Assembly: GCA_964516815.1 (NCBI GenBank)
Contig: CAZEXK010000002.1
Coordinates: 42,185-106,184 of the forward strand
Source: CAIJNA01 sp964516815
Lineage (GTDB): Bacteria > Campylobacterota > Campylobacteria > Campylobacterales > Arcobacteraceae
Reading direction: 5' to 3'
DNA length: 64,000 bases
Part shown: positions 8,710 through 17,871 of the stretch, one piece after another
How the letters are laid out: every line of letters starts with the position of its first letter
Numbering within the stretch: position 1 is the stretch's first letter
Position numbers and translations under genes: made by a program
Notes under the pieces: generated by a model
Told to the model about the DNA's origin: nothing
The model's input: only the letters and a program-made list of their open reading frames with translations
Database searches by the model: none

Positions 8710-9297
8710 TTGAAAAAATTAACAACACGTATTATTGCAGGAAAATATAAAGGAAAATCTTTAGAGTTACCTAGTTTAGATTCTACAAGATCTAGTAAAT
8801 CTATTTTGAAGGAGTCATTTTTTAATGTTTTACAATATGACATTATAGATGTAGTCTTTATTGAAGCTTTTGGAGGTAGTGGAAGTATTGGGCTTGAAGC
8901 TTTGAGTAGAGGAGCTAAAGAAGTAATTTTTGTTGAAATTGATAAACTAGCATATAAAACATTGCACAAAAATATACAATGTATTGATGCGTCTTCTTGT
9001 ACGGCACTATTAGGGGATACTTTTGAAATATTACCAAATATAATAAACACGCAACTCAAAAATAATAAAACCGAAATCATACTTTATATAGATCCACCTT
9101 TTGATTATAGGGAAGCTATGGGAGAAATATATTTACAAACGTTTAAAATGATAAAAAACTTTAATAATGACAATATAATTTTACTTGCGGTTGAACATAA
9201 AAGCGAATTAGAAATGACACAAAGTATTGGTAGTTTTGAAAAATATAAAAGCAAAAAGTTTGGTAATTCATCTTTAACTTATTATAAATTAAAATAG
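8710..9297 (+). CDS. rsmD: 16S rRNA m2G966 methyltransferase RsmD
   Basis: SAM-dependent N2-methylation of G966 in 16S rRNA. The start is TTG at 8710 with AAGGA ten bases upstream, giving KKLTTRIIAGKYKGKSLELP, the typical RsmD start. The SAM-binding motif I is VFIEAFGGSGSIGLEALSRG and the catalytic NPPY-class motif is IDPPFDY. Length 195 is typical. The gene stands alone with its own promoter, 70 bp before thrC. Confidence 0.93.
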   Translation: MKKLTTRIIAGKYKGKSLELPSLDSTRSSKSILKESFFNVLQYDIIDVVFIEAFGGSGSIGLEALSRGAKEVIFVEIDKLAYKTLHKNIQCIDASSCTALLGDTFEILPNIINTQLKNNKTEIILYIDPPFDYREAMGEIYLQTFKMIKNFNNDNIILLAVEHKSELEMTQSIGSFEKYKSKKFGNSSLTYYKLK

Positions 9298-9326
9298 ATT
9301 AACTAAAATTAGATTTTGAACTTTTA

Positions 9327-9335
9327 TGGTACAAT
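9327..9335 (+). promoter_or_regulatory. Extended -10 promoter for thrC
   Basis: TGGTACAAT fits TG-N-TATAAT with one mismatch and lies 32 bp before the thrC ATG; AAGGAA at 9359 is the ribosome-binding site. Confidence 0.45.
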
Positions 9336-9367
9336 CTCGAAATATATAAGAATAAATAAGGAATAAC

Positions 9368-10858
9368 ATGAAATTTATTGAAACAAGAGGAAATGATGGA
9401 ATTAAGCCAAATGAAGTAGAATTTTCGTACGCAATATTAAATCCAAGTGCATCTTTTGGAGGATTGTATGTTCCTAAAAAATTACCAAAGTTGGATGATG
9501 ATTTTATATCTTTACATATAAATAAATCATATAAAGAACTAGCATTTGATTTATTAAGTGCTTTTAAAATTGATATTGATGAAAAAACTTTAAATAAAGC
9601 ACTTGATTTATATGATGACTTTGATGATAAAAATAATGCTTCTCCTGTGATTAAAGTAGACGAGGACTTATTTGTAAATGAACAATATCATGGACCTACA
9701 AGAGCTTTTAAAGATATGGCATTACAACCATTTGGTAGTATTTTAAGTTCTATTGCTAAGCAAAAAAATGAAAAATATTTAATATTAGCTGCTACATCAG
9801 GAGATACTGGACCAGCTGCACTTAATACTTTCAAAAATAAAGAAGGTATTAATGTAGTTTGTTTGTATCCAAATGGTGGAACAAGTGATGTTCAAAGACT
9901 ACAAATGGTAACAGAAGAAGGTGCAAACCTAAAAGTTCTTGGAATAAATGGAAATTTTGATGATGCTCAAAATGCATTAAAAAATTTATTATCTTCTGCT
10001 TCTTTCAAACAAACTTTAGAAAAATCAGGGATAAAACTATCAGCTGCTAATTCTGTAAATTTTGGAAGAATTATTTTTCAAATAGTATATCATTTTTGGT
10101 CATATCTTGAATTACTAAGAAAAGAAGAAATTATAAATGGTGAAAACATATATTTGACTATTCCTTCTGGTAATTTTGGTAATGCTCTTGGTGCTTATTA
10201 TGCAAAAAAGATGGGTTTGTGTGTAGAAAAAATACTTATTTCTTCAAATGAAAATAATATTTTGACTTCATGGATAAATGATGGTGTGTATGACTTAAGT
10301 GACAAAAAATTGATTATGACAAAATCACCAGCCATGGATATATTAAAATCATCAAATATAGAAAGAATTATGTTTGATATGTTTGGTGCACTTAGAACTA
10401 AAGAACTTATGAATGAATTGGCATCTAATAATAAATTTATATTAAATGAAAAAGAGAAAGAATCTTTACAAAATGTATTTAGTGCTACATATAGTGATGA
10501 TGAATATGGAAAACAAACTATTAAAAAATATCTTGATAAAGGCTATTTAATGGATCCACATACTGCTACTTGTATTAAAGCTCATGAAACAATAAAAACT
10601 AGTAATATAAAAAATGTAATATATTCTACAGCACAATGGACTAAATTTTCTCCAACAGTATTAAATTCAATAAAACAAAATGATGAAGAATATGAAGATA
10701 AATTCGCATTACAGATAATATCAAATGATTATAATCAAATCGTACCACAAAGTATAAATGACCTGTTTAATAAAAAAGTAATTCATGATACTATTATTGA
10801 TGTAAATAGTTTAGAAGAAGAGATTATTAAGTTTATTAAATTATCTAATAGTCATTAA
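9368..10858 (+). CDS. thrC: Threonine synthase
   Basis: PLP enzyme converting O-phosphohomoserine to threonine. The 496 residues fit the proteobacterial long form. GPTRAFKDMALQ holds the PLP lysine (Lys115), ATSGDTGPAAL and the GNFGNALG loop bind the phosphate, and PHTATCIKAHE is also conserved. The last 18 bp overlap the 3' end of the convergent LysR gene. Confidence 0.96.
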   Translation: MKFIETRGNDGIKPNEVEFSYAILNPSASFGGLYVPKKLPKLDDDFISLHINKSYKELAFDLLSAFKIDIDEKTLNKALDLYDDFDDKNNASPVIKVDEDLFVNEQYHGPTRAFKDMALQPFGSILSSIAKQKNEKYLILAATSGDTGPAALNTFKNKEGINVVCLYPNGGTSDVQRLQMVTEEGANLKVLGINGNFDDAQNALKNLLSSASFKQTLEKSGIKLSAANSVNFGRIIFQIVYHFWSYLELLRKEEIINGENIYLTIPSGNFGNALGAYYAKKMGLCVEKILISSNENNILTSWINDGVYDLSDKKLIMTKSPAMDILKSSNIERIMFDMFGALRTKELMNELASNNKFILNEKEKESLQNVFSATYSDDEYGKQTIKKYLDKGYLMDPHTATCIKAHETIKTSNIKNVIYSTAQWTKFSPTVLNSIKQNDEEYEDKFALQIISNDYNQIVPQSINDLFNKKVIHDTIIDVNSLEEEIIKFIKLSNSH

Positions 10859-11737
10859 ATAGTTTAATACAGTAGCTATAAAAGCATCATATTTTCTATC
10901 TTTTAAATATGCAATATATAAAGTTCTTTTCATAGTTAGTTTTGGAAGTCTGGCTACATGAACTTTTCCTTCTGCCATAAGTCCCTTTAATGCTCTAAGT
11001 GAAGCAATTGATACAGTTGGAGTTTGATTTATATTTGAGTGTAATACAGTTTGCATTATGGTAGTTAATGATGATGACTCTGTAATTTTGTCAAACATTT
11101 CACAATCAGAATATCTTGAAAGTTCTAAGTATTCTTTAAATATTTTTCTTGTATGACTTTTTTCATCTCTACAAACCCATTTGTATGATAATAAATCTTG
11201 ATTTTTTAATCTTTTAGGAATATATTGATTTGAAAAAATAACAATCTCATCTTCCATCCACTCTCGATAAGTTACTCCTTCTACAAAAACAGGTGATTCT
11301 ATTAAGGCTATGTCCGATTTTTTATCTAATAGTAAATTAATGGCATCTTGGCTTGAAGAAACATCAATGCTGACTTCATTATCTATTTTAGCTTTGATGT
11401 AATTTAATACAGTTGGCAAAATATAATCGCCAATAACATTAGAAGTTGAAAAAACGAAAGTAATATTTTTATTGATTATTTCTAATAGTTGTTCTTCTGC
11501 TATAGTAATTGTTTTTGATAATTTTTGTGCAATTATTAATAATTTTTCACCTTCTTTTGTAAGTTTTATTCCATTTTTTTTCCTATCGAGAATTTTTGTA
11601 TCTAAATAACTTTCAATATATCTTATTTGTTGAGTTACTGCTGGTTGTGATATTCCAAGTTTTATTGAAGCCTTAGAAAATGACTTTTCTTTTACAACAG
11701 TTAGGAAGGTATTTAGTTTTGTAAAATCAGATAACAT
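10841..11737 (-). CDS. LysR-type transcriptional regulator
   Basis: A 298-residue LysR regulator. The N-terminal winged helix-turn-helix (residues 1-60) shows LNTFLTVVKEKSFSKAS and GISQPAVTQQIRYIE. A linker helix and a periplasmic-binding-like effector domain follow (about 90-295). The effector is unknown: the domain resembles CysB/CbbR-like halves only in general form. It is divergent from the helicase gene, with a palindrome in the spacer that could be its own operator, and it converges on thrC with an 18 bp overlap. Confidence 0.9.
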   Translation of the reverse strand: MLSDFTKLNTFLTVVKEKSFSKASIKLGISQPAVTQQIRYIESYLDTKILDRKKNGIKLTKEGEKLLIIAQKLSKTITIAEEQLLEIINKNITFVFSTSNVIGDYILPTVLNYIKAKIDNEVSIDVSSSQDAINLLLDKKSDIALIESPVFVEGVTYREWMEDEIVIFSNQYIPKRLKNQDLLSYKWVCRDEKSHTRKIFKEYLELSRYSDCEMFDKITESSSLTTIMQTVLHSNINQTPTVSIASLRALKGLMAEGKVHVARLPKLTMKRTLYIAYLKDRKYDAFIATVLNYLMTIR

Positions 11738-11792
11738 ATACTACCTTATATAATTTATTTATTATAATAATAACATGAATTAATATAAAAAT

Positions 11793-11808
11793 AGATTAAA
11801 ATTAATCT
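11793..11808. promoter_or_regulatory. Palindrome in the LysR/helicase divergent spacer
   Basis: AGATTAA-AA-TTAATCT is a perfect 7 bp inverted repeat, 56 bp upstream of the LysR start and 56 bp upstream of the helicase start. LysR proteins usually bind such short AT-rich dyads next to their own gene, so this is a reasonable autoregulatory operator. A short CTTAG direct repeat follows at 11807-11820. Confidence 0.4.
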
Positions 11809-11863
11809 TAGCTTAGCTTAGATATAATTAATATAATTAAGTATAATTTTAAGGAATGGGTCT

Positions 11864-13900
11864 ATGCTGTCGCAATTAAATGAATCACAACAAATAGCAG
11901 CAAAGCATATTGATGGACCTATGCTAATATTAGCAGGAGCAGGAAGTGGGAAAACAAAAACAATAACTACAAGACTTGCATATTTAGTTTCTATTGGAAT
12001 TGATCCAGCTTCAATACTTACTCTAACTTTTACAAATAAAGCCGCAAAAGAAATGCAACAAAGAGCTTTTAAATTAATAGACAACATGTCTTATCCTCCA
12101 TTATTATGTACTTTTCATAAATTTGGATTATTGTTTTTAAAATTTAATATCTCAATAATTGGTAGAAAAAATAATTTTGTAATAATTGATACTGATGATA
12201 AAAAAAAGATATTAAGAAGTATTGATAAAGAAACAACTACTTCAATTCTAGCAAATGAAATATCAAAATTTAAAAATTCTTGTATTACACCTAGTGAGGC
12301 TAAAAAAACTTCACAAGATACATTGTATATAAAAATATCAAATGTATATGAACAATATGAGCAATATTTAATAAAAAATAACTTAGTTGATTTTGATGAT
12401 TTATTACTTTTAACATATAATATTTTAAAAAATAACGAAAAATTGGCACAAGAAACTAGTAATAGGTATAAATATATAATGGTGGATGAATATCAAGATA
12501 CAAATGAGTTGCAATATAAATTGTTAAAAATGTTATGTAAAGAACATAATAATATTTGTGTTGTAGGTGATGATGATCAAAGTATTTATGGATGGAGGGG
12601 TGCTACTATTAAAAATATATTGACATTTTCTCAAACATTTAAAAATACACTTACAGTAAAGTTAGAAAAAAATTATCGTTCTACAAAAAAAATACTTGAA
12701 CACTCTAATGCACTAATAGAACACAATCGAGATAGACTTGGGAAAACTCTTGTTTCTACAAGAGGTGATGGAGAAGATATCTTTCATTATGAATCAAGAG
12801 ATGAAAATGATGAAACACGAAAAATTACTGATGATATAAAAAAATTATTTGATGAGGGAATAACTGCAAATCAAATCGCTATTTTGTACAGAGTAAATGC
12901 ACTATCACGAGCTATTGAAGAAGGCTTTAACAAGGCTAAGATAAATTATAAGCTTGTTGGTGGAATGCGTTTTTATGAAAGAGCTGAAATTAAAGACTTG
13001 ATTGCTTATTTTAGAATAATCACAAATAAAAATGATAATTATTCAATTAAAAGAATTATTAATAAACCAAAAAGAGGTATAGGTTCTGTTACGGTTTCTA
13101 AGCTTGAAGTTGAAGCAATAAGAATTAAAAAGTCAATATTTTCTTTGTTAAGTGACTTGAGTAATGATGAACTATCTTTAATAGTTGGTAAAAAAAATAC
13201 AAGAACGCTTAAAGTATTTATGGCATCAATAGAAGACTTACAAGATGTATTAGTAGAATCAAAAATGAGATTTATAGATGTCTTTGATGAAACTTTTGAT
13301 TTTAAAGATTCATATAAAAAAACACTAGATGCTGTAGATAGAATAGCTAATATTGATGAATTTTATGGTTATTTAAGAGATTATTTTATGCAAAATGTTG
13401 ATTTGAAATTAGAAGATTTTTTAAATGAAATTTCTTTGCAAAGTGATCAAGATGGTTTAACTGATGAAGCCGTATCTATGATGAGTATTCATGCATCTAA
13501 AGGTTTAGAATATGAATATATATTTATTATTGGATTTGAAGAAGGGTTTTTCCCTTTAATAGGTGAGGGGAATGATTTAGAAGAAGAAAGAAGATTAGGA
13601 TATGTTGCATTTACAAGGGCAAAAGATAGACTAACGATATCTCATGTTCATTCAAGATTTTATAAAGGTAGAAGGACACAACTTACAAAATCTAGATTTT
13701 TAAGTGAATCTGGTGTTATTAAAGGGTCACTTTCTATACAAAAAACTAAAGCATATAGGAAAGATGATTTGGTTAAACACAAGATTTTTGGAATGGGCAG
13801 AGTTATTGGTGTTTCTAAAGCAGGAAAGGAATTAAAACTATCTATTAACTTTGGTGGTTCAAAACGAGAAATACTTTCTAGTTTTGTTGAGAAGATATAA
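11864..13900 (+). CDS. UvrD/Rep/PcrA-family DNA helicase
   Basis: Superfamily 1A 3'-5' helicase acting in repair and in clearing replication blocks. The 678 residues are typical of Rep/PcrA. Motifs in order: Q-motif LNESQQIAA, Walker A AGAGSGKT (25-31), VDEYQDTNELQ (Walker B), GDDDQSIYGWRGA (motif III), EKNYRSTK (IV), MSIHASKGLEYEYIF (V) and RRLGYVAFTRAK (VI). The C-terminus ends in a tudor-like KVFG-type segment (KHKIFGMGRVIG) seen in PcrA/UvrD. AAGGAATGGG precedes the ATG. truB starts at the next base after the stop. Confidence 0.93.
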   Translation: MLSQLNESQQIAAKHIDGPMLILAGAGSGKTKTITTRLAYLVSIGIDPASILTLTFTNKAAKEMQQRAFKLIDNMSYPPLLCTFHKFGLLFLKFNISIIGRKNNFVIIDTDDKKKILRSIDKETTTSILANEISKFKNSCITPSEAKKTSQDTLYIKISNVYEQYEQYLIKNNLVDFDDLLLLTYNILKNNEKLAQETSNRYKYIMVDEYQDTNELQYKLLKMLCKEHNNICVVGDDDQSIYGWRGATIKNILTFSQTFKNTLTVKLEKNYRSTKKILEHSNALIEHNRDRLGKTLVSTRGDGEDIFHYESRDENDETRKITDDIKKLFDEGITANQIAILYRVNALSRAIEEGFNKAKINYKLVGGMRFYERAEIKDLIAYFRIITNKNDNYSIKRIINKPKRGIGSVTVSKLEVEAIRIKKSIFSLLSDLSNDELSLIVGKKNTRTLKVFMASIEDLQDVLVESKMRFIDVFDETFDFKDSYKKTLDAVDRIANIDEFYGYLRDYFMQNVDLKLEDFLNEISLQSDQDGLTDEAVSMMSIHASKGLEYEYIFIIGFEEGFFPLIGEGNDLEEERRLGYVAFTRAKDRLTISHVHSRFYKGRRTQLTKSRFLSESGVIKGSLSIQKTKAYRKDDLVKHKIFGMGRVIGVSKAGKELKLSINFGGSKREILSSFVEKI

Positions 13901-14719
13901 TTGGATAGATTATTTGTAGTTAACAAGCCTATAAATCAAGGAAGTAATTATTATTTACGAAAAATAAAAAGAAAGTATAAAGTCAAAAAAGCAGGTTTTT
14001 CAGGGACATTAGATCCTTTTGCTTGTGGTTGTTTGATAATTGCATTTGGTAAATATACAAGATTATTTCAATTTTTAAAAAAAACTCCTAAAACATATAA
14101 AACTACTATTTGGTTGGGAGCTACTAGTACTTCTTTAGATATGGAAAATATTCAAAGTATTCATGAACACAAAAAATATGAACAAAAAACAATAAAAGAA
14201 AATTTGCAAAACTTAATAGGTACATTGACCTATTTACCACCAAAATACAGTGCAAAAAAAATTCATGGAAAAAGAGCATACAATTTAGCTAGAGATGGAA
14301 TTGATTTTGATTTAAAAAAAATAAGTTCTGATATAATTGATGTAAAGTTTATAAATTATTGTCATCCTTTTATATCATTTGATATAACAGTTAGCGAGGG
14401 TTCATACATAAGAAGTATTGCACAAGAATTTTTAAACAATATTAATGGTGTTGGAACATTATCATATCTTCAAAGATTAAATGAGGGTGAGTTTTTTTTT
14501 AATAACGAAAAAGCATTAAATCCATTACATTACTTGAATCTAAAAGAGATTAAATATACAGGTACAAAGCAATGGATTTACTTAGGAAAAAAAATATTGC
14601 CTGAGTATCTTGAACACAATGATGTAGGTAATTATTTAATTATTTTTGAAGATTTTTTTAGTATTATATCAATAAATGAAGAAAAAATCTCGTACATAAT
14701 AAATAGGATAGAAATATGA
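13901..14719 (+). CDS. truB: tRNA pseudouridine(55) synthase
   Basis: Makes pseudouridine 55 in the T-loop of tRNAs. The start is TTG, directly after the helicase stop, giving DRLFVVNKPINQGSNY. The catalytic Asp lies in GFSGTLDPFACGCL; PPKYSAKKIHGKRAYNLAR and SEGSYIRSIAQE are the other TruB signatures. The 272 residues lack a long PUA domain. The stop overlaps the ispE start (ATGA), so helicase, truB, ispE, smpB and the protease form one dense run. Confidence 0.93.
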   Translation: MDRLFVVNKPINQGSNYYLRKIKRKYKVKKAGFSGTLDPFACGCLIIAFGKYTRLFQFLKKTPKTYKTTIWLGATSTSLDMENIQSIHEHKKYEQKTIKENLQNLIGTLTYLPPKYSAKKIHGKRAYNLARDGIDFDLKKISSDIIDVKFINYCHPFISFDITVSEGSYIRSIAQEFLNNINGVGTLSYLQRLNEGEFFFNNEKALNPLHYLNLKEIKYTGTKQWIYLGKKILPEYLEHNDVGNYLIIFEDFFSIISINEEKISYIINRIEI

Positions 14720-15495
14720 ATTTATCAAAAAAATCTTTTGCAAAAGTAAATATTTTTTTAAAAATTGTTGGTAAAAAAGATAATTATCATTTAATAGCAT
14801 CAAGATTTGCTAAAGTACATAATTTGTACGACACAATTACTTTTATTGAAAAAAAATGTGAAAAATTTACATTAAATGGAAATTTTTCATGTAATACAAA
14901 AGATAATACTATTTATAAAGCATATTTACAATTATGTAAAATATCACCTAAAGTTCAATATTTCTTTAAAAATCATAAAGTGCAAGTTGATAAAAATATA
15001 CCCCAATTTGCAGGTTTGGGTGGAGGTAGTAGTAATTGTGCTACTTTTATAACTATGGTAAATGATGTTTGTAATTTATCATTAAATGAAAGCACATTAG
15101 TAAATATTGCTTTACAAATTGGTGCTGATGTTCCATTTTTTATTTACGATTATGATTGTGCAAATGTAAGTGGTATTGGAGAAATAGTTGAAGAATTTCA
15201 AGAAGATATTTTTAATATAGATGTTTTTACACCTGATATAGAATGTGATACAAATTTAGTATATAAAACATTCAGACAATACCACTATAAAGAAACATCT
15301 TTAGTAGAAATTGAAAAAATATTTAAAATGTCTAGTTTTGATATTTATAAAACATATAACATTAAGCAAGCTAATGATTTATATGAAAGTGCTTTGCACT
15401 TAAATAATCAATTAACAGCTAAAAACTTGCAGCTTCATGAAAATTCATTTTTTTCTGGTAGTGGATCTAGTTTTTTTACAATTAATTCTAGGTAA
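14716..15495 (+). CDS. ispE: 4-diphosphocytidyl-2-C-methyl-D-erythritol kinase
   Basis: GHMP kinase that phosphorylates CDP-methylerythritol in the MEP isoprenoid pathway. The N-terminal KSFAKVNIFLKIVGK binds substrate, FAGLGGGSSNCATF is the ATP-binding glycine-rich loop, and FFSGSGSSFF near the end is motif 3. At 259 residues it is slightly short for the family. It overlaps truB by 4 bp, and smpB follows after 5 bp. Confidence 0.93.
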   Translation: MNLSKKSFAKVNIFLKIVGKKDNYHLIASRFAKVHNLYDTITFIEKKCEKFTLNGNFSCNTKDNTIYKAYLQLCKISPKVQYFFKNHKVQVDKNIPQFAGLGGGSSNCATFITMVNDVCNLSLNESTLVNIALQIGADVPFFIYDYDCANVSGIGEIVEEFQEDIFNIDVFTPDIECDTNLVYKTFRQYHYKETSLVEIEKIFKMSSFDIYKTYNIKQANDLYESALHLNNQLTAKNLQLHENSFFSGSGSSFFTINSR

Positions 15496-15500
15496 AAACA

Positions 15501-15977
15501 ATGGCTAAAAAACAAATCAAAAAAGCAAAAGAATTTTTAAATAAAAAAGCATTTCATGATTATATAATAGAAGATATATTTGAAGTTGGAATTGTACTTC
15601 ATGGAAGTGAAATAAAAGCTATCCGTGCTAGTAGAATGAACTTTAAAGAATCATTTGTAAGAATTATTAAAAATGAAGTGTTTATACTAAATATGAATAT
15701 TTCACATCTTGATACTACACATGCAACATATAGACCAGCAGAACAAAGAGATAGAAAATTATTATTACATAGAAAACAAATTATGAAATTACATGAAAAA
15801 GTTACAAAAGATGGATATACAATAGTAGCTACTAAAATGTATTTTAATGAAAACAATATGCTAAAAGTAAACATTGGAATAGCTAAGGGTAAAAAAAACT
15901 ATGATAAAAGAGAAGACTTAAAACGTAAAACTATGCAAAGAGATACGCAAAGAATATTAAAAGATTACAATAGATAA
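15501..15977 (+). CDS. smpB: SsrA-binding protein SmpB
   Basis: Binds tmRNA and brings it to stalled ribosomes. The 158 residues include HDYIIEDIFEVGIVLHGSEIKAIRASRMNFKESF, the OB-fold core (written here as two overlapping motifs: GIVLHGSEIKAIRA and MNFKESFVRI), and the basic C-terminal tail KRKTMQRDTQRILK. No tmRNA gene is seen in this window. Confidence 0.95.
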   Translation: MAKKQIKKAKEFLNKKAFHDYIIEDIFEVGIVLHGSEIKAIRASRMNFKESFVRIIKNEVFILNMNISHLDTTHATYRPAEQRDRKLLLHRKQIMKLHEKVTKDGYTIVATKMYFNENNMLKVNIGIAKGKKNYDKREDLKRKTMQRDTQRILKDYNR

Positions 15978-15980
15978 ATT

Positions 15981-16586
15981 ATGAAATATATATTTATACT
16001 TTGTTTATTTACATTTACTTTATTTTCAAGTGAATTTACACTAACAAATATGGATAAAAAGAAAATAAATAAATTGTATAATAAAGATAAAATTTTAAAA
16101 AGATTCTCAAATTTTAATGATTTTTTTCAAAAAACAAAAGAATTCAATGAGTTAAAAAAAATGTATAGAGTCAATTCTTATGTTAATAGAATTATTTCTA
16201 AAAATGATGCTCAAAATAAATGGCTTACTCCCAAAGAATTTTTGATTATAGGAAGAGGTGATTGTGAAGATTATGCAATTACAAAATATTTTGCACTAAA
16301 AAAACTAAATATTGATGTTTCTAAATTATATTTGAGTGTTGTAAAAATGAAAGGTTCAAGAAATTATCATATGGTCTTACTGCATATAAATAATAAACAA
16401 GATATCTTAGTTTTTGATAACTTATCTTGGAAACTTTTACCATTAACAAAACGTAAAAATATGGAATTTAAATATGCATTTAATGAAAATGGTTCTTATA
16501 TTTTTGAAAATAACAAACTTGTAAAAGAAAAAAATATAAGAAGAGGGGAAGTCAAACTTTTTAGAAAAATATTAAAAGGACTATAA
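15981..16586 (+). CDS. LapG-like transglutaminase-like cysteine protease (BTLCP), isolated copy
   Basis: A 201-residue secreted protein with an N-terminal signal peptide (about residues 1-17). The catalytic triad of the bacterial transglutaminase-like cysteine protease family is present: Cys95 in GRGDCEDYAI, His130 in NYHMVLL and Asp146 in LVFDNLS. Asp94/Glu96/Asp97 match the calcium-binding acidic cluster of LapG. Family members cut large biofilm adhesins in the periplasm. This copy lies 3 bp after smpB with no LapD, exporter or adhesin beside it, and it is clearly diverged from the locus copy at 51.5 kb. Its target is unknown. Confidence 0.85.
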   Translation: MKYIFILCLFTFTLFSSEFTLTNMDKKKINKLYNKDKILKRFSNFNDFFQKTKEFNELKKMYRVNSYVNRIISKNDAQNKWLTPKEFLIIGRGDCEDYAITKYFALKKLNIDVSKLYLSVVKMKGSRNYHMVLLHINNKQDILVFDNLSWKLLPLTKRKNMEFKYAFNENGSYIFENNKLVKEKNIRRGEVKLFRKILKGL

Positions 16587-16595
16587 ATTACTAAT

Positions 16596-17861
16596 TTATT
16601 CAGAATACCTTTTTATATTTGCACCAAGATTTGTAAGTTTTCCTTCTAAGTCATTATATCCTCTATCTAAATGATATATTCTATGTATTGTTGTTTGCTC
16701 ATTTGCTACAAGTGCAGCTAAAACCATAGCAGAACTAGCTCTTAGGTCTGTTGCCATAACATCTGTACCAATCAATTTATTTGGAGTACCTATTATTGAT
16801 GCTACTGTTCCATTTAAATGAATATTAGCTCCCATTCTTATAAGTTCACTAACATGCATAAATCTATTTTCAAAAAGTTTTTCATCAATTATGCTTGTAC
16901 CTTCAGCCATAGTAGCTAATGCCATAAATTGTGCTTGCATATCAGTTGGAAAGCCAGGGTATTCTGTAGTTACAATATTAACAGCTTTTATTTTATTTGA
17001 GGGAAGTATCGTAATTGTTTTCTCTTCTTTAATAATTGTAAAGCCCATTTCTTCAAATTTATTTAAAACTGCATCTAGATGAGAAGGCATTGCATTTGTA
17101 ATTTTTACTATGCTATTAGTAATAGCTCCGGCACAAAGGTATGTTCCAGCTTCTATTCTATCAGGAATAATTTCAAAATCTTGGAATTTTAATAATTTTT
17201 GTTTTGAACCTTCTATTATAATAGTATTTGTTCCTATTCCACTTATGTTTACCCCTGCATCTTTTAGTACATTACATAATTGTACAACTTCAGGTTCTTT
17301 TGCCGCATTTATAATTGTAGTAGTTCCATGAGCTAATGCTGCTGCCATTAGTATGTTTTCTGTACCAGTAACTGTTATTTTATCGAATATAATACTAGCA
17401 CCTTTTAATCCATTTGGTGCGCTAGCTTCTATATATCCTGCTTTTATTTTAATAATTGCACCCATAGCTTCTAATGCTTTTAAATGTAAATCAACTGGTC
17501 TTTGTCCAATTGCACAACCTCCTGGCATAGATACTTCACAATGTCCAAACCTTGATAAGATTGGTCCTAAAACTAAAATAGAAGCTCGCATAGTTTTTAC
17601 AATATCATAAGTTGCTTTTGTATTAGTTATACTAACGGAGTCAATATTTAGATTTGTATCATCATGATTATATGTAGCTCCTAAGTTACCTAATAGTTTT
17701 AATAAAGTTCTTATATCAACTACGTTTGGCAAGTTTGTAATATTAACAGTATTTGACGCTAATATTGTAGATGCTAGCAAAGGTAAAGCTGCATTTTTAG
17801 CACCTGATATTCTAACCTCACCTTCTAATTTATTTTTTCCTAATATTTTTAAATAATCCAA
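16596..17861 (-). CDS. murA: UDP-N-acetylglucosamine 1-carboxyvinyltransferase
   Basis: First committed step of peptidoglycan synthesis: enolpyruvyl transfer from PEP to UDP-GlcNAc. The 421 residues start MDYLKILGKNKLEGEVRISGAKNAALP. Cys116 in MPGGCAIGQRPVDLH is the fosfomycin-reactive cysteine, and DLRASSAMVLAAL and YHLDRGYNDLEGKL are conserved near the end. It ends 9 bp from the LapG-like gene (convergent). pepD lies 10 bp upstream on the same strand. Confidence 0.97.
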   Translation of the reverse strand: MDYLKILGKNKLEGEVRISGAKNAALPLLASTILASNTVNITNLPNVVDIRTLLKLLGNLGATYNHDDTNLNIDSVSITNTKATYDIVKTMRASILVLGPILSRFGHCEVSMPGGCAIGQRPVDLHLKALEAMGAIIKIKAGYIEASAPNGLKGASIIFDKITVTGTENILMAAALAHGTTTIINAAKEPEVVQLCNVLKDAGVNISGIGTNTIIIEGSKQKLLKFQDFEIIPDRIEAGTYLCAGAITNSIVKITNAMPSHLDAVLNKFEEMGFTIIKEEKTITILPSNKIKAVNIVTTEYPGFPTDMQAQFMALATMAEGTSIIDEKLFENRFMHVSELIRMGANIHLNGTVASIIGTPNKLIGTDVMATDLRASSAMVLAALVANEQTTIHRIYHLDRGYNDLEGKLTNLGANIKRYSE

Positions 17862-17871
17862 TTTTGTTCCT

